DNA of 64,000 bases from positions 6,720,679 to 6,784,678 of the forward strand of contig OZ022588.1 of assembly GCA_963669155.1 (NCBI GenBank), read 5' to 3'. This document shows, piece after piece, positions 26,101-34,487 of the stretch. A program made the position numbers and the translations under genes. Below the pieces are notes generated by a model, which searched no databases, was not told where the DNA came from, and saw only the letters and a program-made list of their open reading frames with translations. This stretch comes from Arbacia lixula. Its lineage: Eukaryota; Echinodermata; Echinoidea; Arbacioida; Arbaciidae. Numbering within the stretch: the stretch's first letter is position 1; each line of letters starts with the position of its first letter.

Positions 26101-29100
26101 AATATGATTAACGGTACTTTCCACATTTGATCTCTGTATTCCCAAAATGTATCTTGGAGAACTATTAATTTATGCATTTATAAGGCATTTTGCACTTGTA
26201 ATAAATGCCATTCCCATATAGTAGTATGGAGCCTGGCAGAGAAGGTGTTAAAATGGTGAAAATCTTCCATCTTCTGAACTCGCAGGTGTTGACGTCAGTG
26301 AGCATGGGGACGGGCCGAATGACTACAAGTTTGTCCGTTATCTGACCAGGACACAGGTAAGCAAATCCACCCCATGCACCTCAGATCAACAGTCAATTCT
26401 TAAAGGGAGTATACTATACTGGGAAGACAAAAAGGCCTTCAAAAGCTGATCGTGAGCAATTTTCTTGCCAAGGATCTTAATTTCATGTATTGTTCGTTTT
26501 AGAAACTTGCTGAAAGTTATTTGCCCTAAAATTATCCAAATTTTGAGTAATTAGTCAGTAAGTCACAAATCCTGATATTGTTCAGGCCGAACATTTCAAG
26601 GATTTGTGATTTAATCACTAATTACTCAAAATGTGGATCATATGAGGGCAAATAACTTTCAGCAAGCTTCTAACATGGACAATACGTGAATTTAAGACCA
26701 TTGGCAAGGAGATTGCTCACGATCACCTTTTGAAGGCCTTCTTGTCTTGTCATATAGTATACTCCCTTTAATATCAAATATAGCGGAAAGTTGTCCCATA
26801 ATGCACTGCGCAGCGACATCCAGATTTTTATGCCTCCGCCACGAAGTGGCCGGAGGCATTATGTTTTCGGGTTGTCCGTCCGTCCGTCCGTCCGTCCGTC
26901 CGTCCGTCCGTCCGTCCGTCCGTCCGTCTGTCCGTAAGTCCGTCCATCCGTCCGTCTGTCCGTCCGTCCCGAATCCGTTTTGGCAATATCTTAAGAACCG
27001 TTAAGCAGATTTGCTTCAAACTTGGTACATGTATTTATTGCATGAAACTAATGAAGTGTGTAAAATTGGGGTCAAATCTGATTGAGGTCAAAGGTCAAAG
27101 GTCAATGAACTCTGTAAAAATTGCCCAAAATTGACCTTTTTCACAATAAATCCAAATCCAATGATGCAATTCTCATTAAACATGGTACAAAGATGGATCA
27201 CTACTTGGGGATAGACTGGTAACATTTTTGGTAAAATTCCTGAAATGTCAGAGGTCAAAGGTCAATGAAATTTGTGAAAATTTGCCAAAAATTGACCTTT
27301 TTCACAATAAATCCAAATCCAAGGATGCAATTCTCATTAAACATGGTACAAAGATAGATCACTATTTGGGGATAGACTGGTGACATTTTTGGTAAATTCC
27401 TGAAAGTTCCGAGGTCAAAGGTCAATGAACTTTTCCAAAATTGGCTAGACATTGCCCCAAACTTTAAAATTTTCACAATAAATCAAAATCCAATGGTGCA
27501 ATTCCAACCAAACATAGTGAAACGATGGATCACTTCTTGAGGTTAGACTGGTGACATTGTTGGTGAAATTGCTGGAAGGTCAGAGGTCAAAGATCAATGA
27601 ACTTTGCAAAAATTGATATTTTTCACAATGAACCCAAATCCAAATCCAATGGCGCATTTCTAACCAAACATAGTACAGAGATGCATCACTTCATGGAGGT
27701 AGACTGGTGAAAGTTTGGGTAAAATTCCTGAGAGTTCAAAGGTCAAAGGTCAATGAACTTTGCCAAAAGTATCTAAAAATTGCCCCCAAAGTGATAATTT
27801 TCAAAATGTATCAAAATCCAATGATGCAATACCAACCAAACATGGTGCAAAGATGGATCACTACTTGGGGGTAGACTGCATGACATTTTTGGTGAAATTT
27901 CTCAAAGGTCAGAGATCAAAGGTCGATGAACTTTGCCAGAATTGGCAAAAAATTGCCCCCAAATAAATATTTTTTCACATTGAATCCAATACTAATGATC
28001 CAATTCAAACCAAACATAGTACAGAGATGTATTACTTCATGGAGGTAGACTGGTGAAGTTTGAGTAAAATTCCTGAAAGGTCAAACGTCAATGAACTTCA
28101 CCCAGAAATTGGCTAATTTTAAACAAACTTGATACAAGGATGGATTTAGACAGACTGGTTAGATTGGAAGTCAAAGAAGTAAGAGGTCAAAAGTCATTGA
28201 ACATTGCCAAACTTGGCTAAACTTGGAAAAACATAATGTGATATTTTCATTTCACATAGGAAGAATGGTACATTGCCCATCAAACATACACATTTTCTGA
28301 GAATAGCAAAGAGGCGGAGGCATATTTATCGACTGCGTGGCAGTCGAATTGCTCTAGTTTTTTTGTGCAATCATGTCCGTTTCTGGGCCCCATAACATAA
28401 AGGTTTGCGATCAATTGCAAATTTTAAAAACAAATTCTGATTGGTGACTGGCCAGTCTTTTGAACAGAGAGCGCATGTAACACTGGTGTTCAATGACCAT
28501 TGCCATTTTGCGATTGATTGCAAACCTTTATGTTACGGGGCCCTGGTCTCATAGACTAGTACGCTAGACTGGAAGCGGGCACGGCTGCAAACAAAATACA
28601 AATGTGGCTGTGGAGTGCATCATGGGACGGCTATTTCCTTATATGCTGTATGAAGCATTTTCGTATTTTTGCGCTGCATTTTCATAAAGTTTACAAATAT
28701 TCCGATGAGTGAACAACCAAAGGACCAATGGAATGAAATCATCACTATTTATGTTAATCCACTAGCGACTGCCATCACAGTGTCATTAATAATTAATGCA
28801 TGATGCTTCTGGCAGAAAAGAAGTTGTGGGTTGGCATGCGTGATGCACAATGACCATTGTTGTATTCTGAATTGGTTATCTGATACACACACATTTTGAG
28901 ATCCAAATTTTTCCAAAAGTGAAAATCACGTAAAATATTCCAAGGATTATTACAAGACACGTCATTGATGAAATTTCACAAAATTTATCTCTAAAAAGTT
29001 TGACATCCCAATGATGTGTCAATTTCAGGTTGATGTGAGTTGAAACTGATTTTTGACTATTTTTCAAAAATTTCAAGAGTTTTTTAACACCTAGTTTTAC

Positions 29101-30052
29101 AGTGGTACATTTGAATGCATTTGCTGTATGCAGTGGGTTATTGAAAATCTGCTCCTGATCACTCTTTACAATGTTGAAGAAATCAACACCTTGCGTTCAT
29201 GCAATAAATCATTTTTATTCTGTATGCAGTTGTTATGCATGTATTTCAAACAATACGTTACTAATGGTCACCCCAGTGCTTGTCCAAGGTTTGTTCAAGT
29301 AGTATAAACAAATAGATTCAGAGTGCGTTCCATCCATTGAAACTGAATCACAAATGAAGGTAAATGTAATAAATAGTTACTATGCACTGAAGTATGCAGT
29401 TTAATAGCGGAAAAGTTGTGAATGCATTATGAAAACAGCTTATTGAGTTATTTCTGAAAGTCCATTCTTTTGTTTTTGTGTGTACTATGCGCACCTTAGG
29501 GTGTAGCGACTATCCCGTGCAGTGCGTTCTACAATAAGGAACACAAGAATCTTGGAGAACCGTACATCAGATTCTGCTTCATCAAGGTAACATTTTTTTT
29601 AAGGAAAATGAGGAGGAAAAAGAGAGAACATAAATTTATTGTGGCAGTTGGGAAAGGGATATATTTACATGACTTCTATAATACATCTTATGATTTAATA
29701 CTATTTGATAGAAAATAGAACAACTTTCAGTAACACCATGTGGTTGTATTCTTTCAGGGTAATTGACCCACTTGTGGGGTGAAGAGAAGAAAAGAAAGAG
29801 TGACAAGAGGAGAGATAATTTTTTTTTTTTATGAAGCTTACACAAGACTATTTGTAGCTTTAGTTTTGGAAATAAAAATAAATATTACTGGAAAATCACT
29901 GCGTGTTGTGTGCATTGACCTCTACAAACAGTCCTTCGGCAAATTAAACTGACTCTCCTTTCTTCCATTTCCTCACCATTATGCAGGATGACTGTACAAT
30001 CAACAAGGCAGCAGACAAACTCCGGGCTTTCAGCCAATCTCTCAAGAAGTGA
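14129..30052 (+). CDS. KYAT3: Kynurenine/cysteine-conjugate aminotransferase, KYAT3-type, 14 coding exons
   Basis: A fold-type I PLP aminotransferase that converts kynurenine to kynurenic acid and can act on cysteine conjugates and glutamine. Exons: 14121-14263 (CDS from 14129), 17998-18062, 19278-19329, 20204-20305, 20957-21106, 21789-21875, 22917-23036, 23514-23634, 24429-24505, 24905-24994, 25677-25863, 26286-26356, 29500-29586, 29987-30052. All junctions are GT-AG and the phases close to 469 aa (human KYAT3: 454). Motifs: [17 protein letters not shown], the PLP-binding Asp and Tyr in [10 protein letters not shown], Schiff-base Lys295 in [12 protein letters not shown], and PDGGYF. PECYF...ELEVKR and the closing RFCFIK resemble KYAT3 more than KYAT1. 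Exon 2 encodes a 45-residue Ser/Arg/Leu-rich, acid-poor leader typical of a mitochondrial presequence. ATG at 18004 (accATGG) in exon 3 gives a 422-aa form without it. The usual KTFS is KIFS here; the lysine is kept. Confidence 0.94.
14302..14515. mobile_element. TA-flanked foldback MITE, right end truncated
   Basis: Starts CACTACAGCTCAAAGGAATC after TA at 14300-14301, with paired internal arms CCAGTTCAGCATGAAACATG. The right side ends at TATGCCAA, missing the terminal 20 bases. It begins only 37 bp downstream of the splice donor of the KYAT3 presequence exon. Confidence 0.85.
15198..15419. mobile_element. Complete TA-flanked foldback MITE (222 bp)
   Basis: The left terminus CACTACAGCTCAAAGGAATT and the right terminus (same on the minus strand, with two differences) are flanked by TA at 15196-15197 and 15420-15421. 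The element is almost entirely self-complementary, with TTTTGTCCAGTTCAGCATG in both arms. TA duplications suggest mobilisation by a Tc1/mariner-type transposase (inference). Confidence 0.9.
15570..15835 (+). repeat. Unclassified dispersed repeat, copy 1
   Basis: About 260 bp related in the same orientation to 33200-33460. Shared phrases include GTAGTGAAAGA, AAATGTCTTTACA and ATTCAGTGGATT. There are no terminal repeats and no coding potential, and I cannot assign it to a class. Confidence 0.6.
16224..16690. repeat. Low-complexity G-rich tracts
   Basis: Poly-G runs at about 16230, 16546 and 16673, a GGT-rich tract and a (GT)n run. The open frames here are artefacts. Confidence 0.9.
17757..17795. 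repeat. Perfect 17-bp hairpin with 5-base loop
   Basis: GTAGTAACAGGTGGTAC, loop GGTAA, then the exact reverse complement. Each arm contains CAGGTG, an E-box. It lies in KYAT3 intron 2, 200 bp before the exon that carries the internal start codon. Confidence 0.9.
20248..20640 (+). repeat. 196-bp tandem duplication of the 3' half of a KYAT3 exon plus its donor
   Basis: Copy 1 (20248-20443) contains the last 58 bases of the exon ending at 20305 and the following intron; copy 2 begins at 20444. Only a handful of substitutions separate them, so the event is recent. Copy 2 keeps an open frame ([17 protein letters not shown]) and an intact GTGAGT donor at 20501 but has lost the original acceptor. 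A pseudo-exon from 20451 to 20501 would be 51 nt and in frame if the AG at 20449-20450 were used. Confidence 0.92.
21120..21470 (+). repeat. (TGG)n-rich low-complexity tract
   Basis: GGT/GAT-rich array starting just after a KYAT3 splice donor. It gives a Val-run open frame that is an artefact. Confidence 0.9.
22135..22275 (-). mobile_element. tRNA-derived SINE fragment (tentative)
   Basis: On the minus strand it holds a near-consensus RNA polymerase III B box (GGTTCAATCCC, about 22247-22257), followed by the phrase CTTCAGCAAGATACTTTATC that recurs in SINE-like repeats of marine animals (family knowledge). No clear A box or tail is seen. Confidence 0.45.
22373..22866. mobile_element. TTAA-flanked foldback MITE, about 490 bp
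   Basis: The right end AGGGTGAACTATTCCT is followed by TTAA. The left end is a diverged version (CTAAAGTTCACACTGAA). The arms pair over about 120 bases (AACATATTAGTGAAAGTTTG against its complement near 22790-22810). The last part abuts the KYAT3 exon at 22917. A TTAA duplication fits piggyBac-type elements (inference). Confidence 0.75.
23708..24219. mobile_element. TA-flanked MITE, 512 bp
   Basis: The left end CCGTACTGACCGTCGTATTA and right end CCGTACTGACCGGCGTATGA (minus strand) are near-perfect inverted repeats between TA dinucleotides. The interior repeats AGCCGCACCC several times. It lies in a KYAT3 intron and has no transposase. Confidence 0.85.
26404..26767. mobile_element. TTAA-flanked foldback MITE, 364 bp
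   Basis: The ends AGGGAGTATACTATACTGGG and its complement lie between TTAA at 26400-26403 and 26768-26771. The whole element is self-complementary (AACTTTCAGCAAGCTTCTAA and its partner). Close copy at 36726-37090. Confidence 0.88.
26829..28356 (+). mobile_element. Helitron-like non-autonomous element with internal tandem repeats
   Basis: It begins near TATGCCTCCGCCACGAAGTG, has a (TCCG)n run, then about eight diverged units of about 165 bp (phrase AAACATGGTACAAAGATGGA). It ends with a hairpin GACTGC-GTG-GCAGTC, eight bases, and CTAG followed by T. A short hairpin close to a CTRR end with a following T is the Helitron 3' signature (family knowledge). Most units carry AGGTCAAAGGTCA or a close variant. 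It sits in the last large intron of KYAT3. The 5' end is not certain. Confidence 0.65.
28386..28545. repeat. Foldback MITE, about 160 bp
   Basis: The arms TAACATAAAGGTTTGCGATC and TAACATAAAGGTTTGCAATC (minus strand) are bounded by GGGCCC. No clear target duplication is visible. Confidence 0.75.
28740..29095. repeat. Half copy of the 600-bp foldback family
   Basis: Matches the centre and right arm of 32561-33170, including TTCTGGCAGAAAAGAAGTTG (inverted there), CCAAAAGTGAAAATC and the terminal TTTTTTAACACCTAG. Confidence 0.7.
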
Positions 30053-31256
30053 GACCGCACACGCAGCAAGCCCCTCCTTACGAGCAGACATCTTGATGCA
30101 GTGTGCACCGCATATATCAAACTGGCACGTCATCGTGCCAAACGAATGTCAAGCACAAACAAACCCTCTTCCCTCTTTCCTCTCTCCTTTCGCTTAACTA
30201 ATCACTCTGATCCTGCGGATTGCAGTGAGTGGATTCTCTACTTTGTAATTGAATAGGATGAACCGGTAGTCATTCATAGATCAAAAGCACTGTGTCAAAC
30301 AGCGTGCTAAGAAAAAAACCTGTTCTACTTCCGTCTTCTAAATTTGTCCCTGTCATACCATGGAGTGAGCTAATGAGATGTGGGCTTCGTTTTAAATGTA
30401 ATTCTATTTAATTGGCCATTAAACAAGAGATGTACACCTTAGAATTTAGATTCTTGCCACTACTAAAAGGAAGAAAGAAGGAAAAGGCCATATTGCTTTT
30501 CAGTAGAATTTACAGGTCTTCATAATCTATGACATTGTTGTACTGTTGGAAAGTAATGTATTTCAAATATGGTAGGCCTTTATACAATTTGATGTGTAGT
30601 GTGTCAATGCTAACACGATTAAAAATTATGTAACACCATTTTTATAAATTATTATTAAGGAAAGTTGCTGTGTTTTCTTGTGCTATTGCATTTCTCTTTT
30701 GTTTGCACTCGATTTGGAATTTAAATTCGAGTTTCATTTAGGAATGAAGGTGTTTGGAAGTGGATGTGTCTATGGCAAGGTGACATTGGCACAGCACTCC
30801 AGATTGATTGTGCTTCACACACAATACTATTATTTCTCTTCTTCATTGTTTTCATTTACGCTTTTCAGTCTGGATTCTGTAGATGTAGCTGCCAGCAATT
30901 TGAAAAAAAAAATACAAGATCATGGGATCAAGTCTTATAAGATATTTGTATACTTTTTTGGTCATCTAAAGCACTGAAATCAAGAATCCAAGACACACAC
31001 ACATGATACCTATGTCCAGACAAAAATATATTTTTGTAAAAGATGAGTAGGGATTCGGATTCTTTGTGGAAAATCCTTGCATTGTGGGTGAAAACGAAAT
31101 CATGTCCAGAAAACAATTGTACATTCTTCTCCTGATATCGTACAGAACCCCCAAGGAGTGTGCTTGCAGCTGATCAAGCTTGTTCATATGGCAACGGGTT
31201 AATTGTAAATACTGTAGCTTTACAATGCGCTTAAAGAGGAAATATTTTCAAGTTGC

Positions 31257-31262
31257 AATAAA
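31257..31262 (+). terminator. Candidate KYAT3 polyadenylation signal (proximal)
   Basis: AATAAA about 1.2 kb after the stop codon. A second AATAAA at 32019-32024 is followed within 20-40 bases by a GT-rich stretch (TGTGTTCCATGTGTGG) and is at least as good. Either would give a long 3' UTR. Confidence 0.4.
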
Positions 31263-31564
31263 TAGTGAAGTCTTCTGAGATGTGTGAGTAAGGAACTTAG
31301 TGGTCGTAGGGTGAATCTTTTTTTGAAGGGAGAGACTTGGAGGCGGTTCTTGTGGCTCATAAGATGCATCATAAGATTGCATGTTGCAATAGCCAGAACA
31401 CATTCATATTCCAGAGTCTCTTATAAGTAACTTCCAATGCACCATTGATGCAACTTGGCACAGATATAACACACAAATGCCATAGAGCAAAGAGTGTGTC
31501 TGGTAGACAAAGAGTTGCCAATCAGTAATCGTAAAGCAGATTCAAGGATTTTTGTCAAATACAC

Positions 31565-31716
31565 GATCAAACCTGTCTTTAAAGGCCAGCGCAAAGGAAA
31601 CTGGAAAAGCAGTCTTTATGGATAGGTGGTCTTTATAGAAAGGTGCTATCACAGGGAAACTGCTGTGAAGGGTTGAAAGTTGAGTGGTGCTTAGTAGGCA
31701 CTTTTTGGTTTGACTG
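31565..31716. mobile_element. Diverged relative of the CAGTGAAACCTGTC MITE
   Basis: Left end ATCAAACCTGTCTTTAAAGG and right end GGTTTGACTG followed by TA. Internal phrases TGGTCTTTATAGAAAGGTG parallel the element at 11190. Confidence 0.6.
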
Positions 31717-32560
31717 TACATTTACAATTCTCTCCTGCTCCGTGATCATTTATCAATCTGAAAGGGTTTCATACTCATGTTTCTTTGTACACTGTATTCT
31801 TTTTATTGCTCTGATATTTAAAATTAAAATGTATTATTTGGGACTTTTGGGGAGATATTGAGGGAACAGGTTTGTTCCCCCACATATGTATTCATTTCAT
31901 GATTTAAAGTCCAATGTCATCAAATTTTATCATTATGTGCTAATGAAGCTGCGTTTTAAAATGGAAGTTTCATTTTTGTTATTGAAAAGAACTTTTGAGA
32001 ATATATTCAATGAATTGAAATAAAGGCTTATCAGAAAGCATGTGTTCCATGTGTGGTCAGTTTTTATATATGGATGTGTTATCATGTTGATGTGCTGGGA
32101 TGCGTGTGTGTGTGCAATTGTGCATGTGTATACACATTTGAGGGTTTTCAGGGATAAATTATTTTAAGTTGCTAACTTCAGCCTGGGGATGGGATTATGG
32201 TTAACGATAGGATATCTTAACCCTAGCCCTAGGCAGAAGTAAGCAACCTAAAATAATTCCCCCCCCCCCCCCTAAAAAACCCCCCCAAGATTGACCCCAG
32301 ATGTGTATACACATGAACACACACACATACACACAATTCGAGTTAAGTAAATAAATCCTGACAATGCAATACAATGTGTGAAGGTGTATAATCACAAGTT
32401 TATTTTGTGCAAAACTAGACACATGTAAAGGTTTTCAGGTTTGCAACCATATTGTACAAAATCATACTGCTAGTACGTGCATGAACGAATGCATGACATA
32501 TTTAATGTCTTCATATTAAGTGGACCTCCTTACTTCATTGGTCTATATAATGCAGTTTGT

Positions 32561-33170
32561 ACTAGGTGTTAAAAAAACTTTTGACACTTGAAAAATAACA
32601 AAAAATAAATTTCACCTCACTACAAGCTGAAATTGACGCATCATGAAGTCAAGGGATGTCAAATTATTTAGAGACAGGTTTTGTGACATTTCAGTGATTG
32701 CTTTTCTTGTAATACTCCTTGGAATATTTAATGAGATTTTCACTTATAGACGAATTTTGATCTTAAAATTTGTGTGGATCAAATAATTTAAAACACAACA
32801 ATGGTTATTATGCACCACACATGCCAACCCGCAACTTCTTTTCTGCCAGTAGCATCATGCATTATAATGACACTAGGATGGCAGTTGCTCATGGATTAAC
32901 AGATGTGATACACAAAGCTTATTGTTGTGTTCTGAATTAATTATCTCATTCACACAAATTTTGAGGACAAAATTTGTCCAAAAGTGAAAATCTCATTAAA
33001 TATTCCAAGTATTGTTATGAGACAATTCCTCAATGATCCGTCACGAAACCCACATCTACAAGAATTGACATCCCTTGACTTTATCATGTGTCAATTTCAC
33101 CTTGATTTGAATCAAAACTGATTTGTTATCATTTTTCAAACGTGTCAAATGTTTTTTTAACAGCTAGTAG
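32561..33170. repeat. 610-bp palindromic foldback element
   Basis: The arms begin ACTAGGTGTTAAAAAAACTT and, on the minus strand, ACTAGCTGTTAAAAAAACAT, and pair with mismatches through most of the length (GTCAAGGGATGTCAA in both). Partial copies are at 4110 and 28740. If it is in a transcript it would form a long double-stranded stem. Confidence 0.8.
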
Positions 33171-33179
33171 TTGCGATGT

Positions 33180-33460
33180 GTATACATGTACATGAGCAGG
33201 TAAATGCTAGTACAAATAAACTTAGATCAATTGTACTACTTCTCTCACAGTAAATTAGAAATTCATTATCATTTGTTCATCTTATGCAAATATAAAAACT
33301 GCCATTTAGCTCTGAAAAGGTAGTGAAAGACATTCTACTTCCTGCACCTGCATCTATTGTTGTGCCAGGTTTCTTGTGAAATGTCTTTACACCCATAATC
33401 AAACACAGTTTCAGGAACAAATCCCAGTCTGCATTCCAGTAGTTTTTAATTCAGTGGATT
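33180..33460 (+). repeat. Unclassified dispersed repeat, copy 2
   Basis: Related to 15570-15835 in the same orientation; see that entry. Confidence 0.6.
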
Positions 33461-34144
33461 GTCTTAACTACAATGGTGTATTCTTGAAATGGTTACCTAT
33501 GTCTTATTTACTCCATGTACTAGCTATGGAAGATGGCCTGTGCAAAAATACTTTTTGTAATGAATTTATTTGTTTTAAAAAAAGTTGCTGTAATGGTATG
33601 TAATGAAAAAATAAATGTTTATGAGGTTCACATGAGTATTGTTTCTTTCAATATCAAATGAAATTAATTTGGTACACATTTCACTGCATAGTTATATCCA
33701 TGTTAGGTCAATGGATTACCTTTTCTCACTCTTGAGAATACAGCAAAATGTGTTCAGATCAAACCAGGACATTAACGTCAGAAAACAAATGATCCCTTCA
33801 CATCCATGAGACATTTTATTTTGGTATGTTTTTTCCCTGTCAGAATGTATTTTGGCAAAATAAAAAAACAATCCACACAAAATCAGTTTCCATGATTTCT
33901 AAATATTCTGCCTCATATATATTTTCCACTGTCTCAAAATGTCATTACTATCTTGACTAAATCATAGTTTGTTGTAAATCGATGTAGCTTTTAGACACCA
34001 CATGGAACAGAAACAACAACAAAACATATCTATACCGATAAACATATCAATGATCAATTGCTAGCTAGCATTTGCCTCTTTTTATGATTGACCCCGCATA
34101 TTTTCATCAATCTGCAAGGAAGAACAAGCAGAGAAAAGGCAGAC

Positions 34145-34313
34145 CTGGGCCATGTTGCATATAGGTTTTCAATTATTGCAATTTACCATCAATGGTGGCT
34201 ACCATGGCAACAGATGTAATAATGAGAGCTCATTGGCTGTTACCATGGTAGTTACCATTGATGGTAAGTTATATGTACAATGATTGAAAACCTATATGCA
34301 ACACGGCCCAGGC
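34145..34313. repeat. Foldback MITE, about 170 bp, in the XAB2 3' region
   Basis: The arms CTGGGCCATGTTGCATATAG and CTGGGCCGTGTTGCATATAG (minus strand) continue through GGTTTTCAAT, with a second paired block around ACCATCAATGGT. Confidence 0.85.
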
Positions 34314-34487
34314 AGCAAAGATTGAGGCCTTACTTGCGCCAATCCCCCCCCCCCCCCCCCCCTTTGTGAAGTGCTATGATAAAGTCACTATTGTGAAGCC
34401 CATTTCCAACATGACAGGAAGACAATCTAGTGGGCCTACAGAGTGGTGAGGTCCATAACAGTCACCATAGCTGTCCCATGATGGTGG

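Larger units (their letters stand above)
30053..34487. other. Convergent region between KYAT3 and XAB2
   Basis: It holds the 3' UTRs of both genes and repeats; no further gene is recognised. Poly-C runs occur near 32260 and 34345. A minus-strand AATAAA at 33815-33820 is a candidate XAB2 polyadenylation signal. Confidence 0.6.

Noticed and set aside
26860-27020. Open frames with Pro-Ser-Val-Arg or Asp-Gly-Arg-Thr repeats
   Set aside because: They are translations of the (TCCG)n run in the Helitron-like element, open in several frames.
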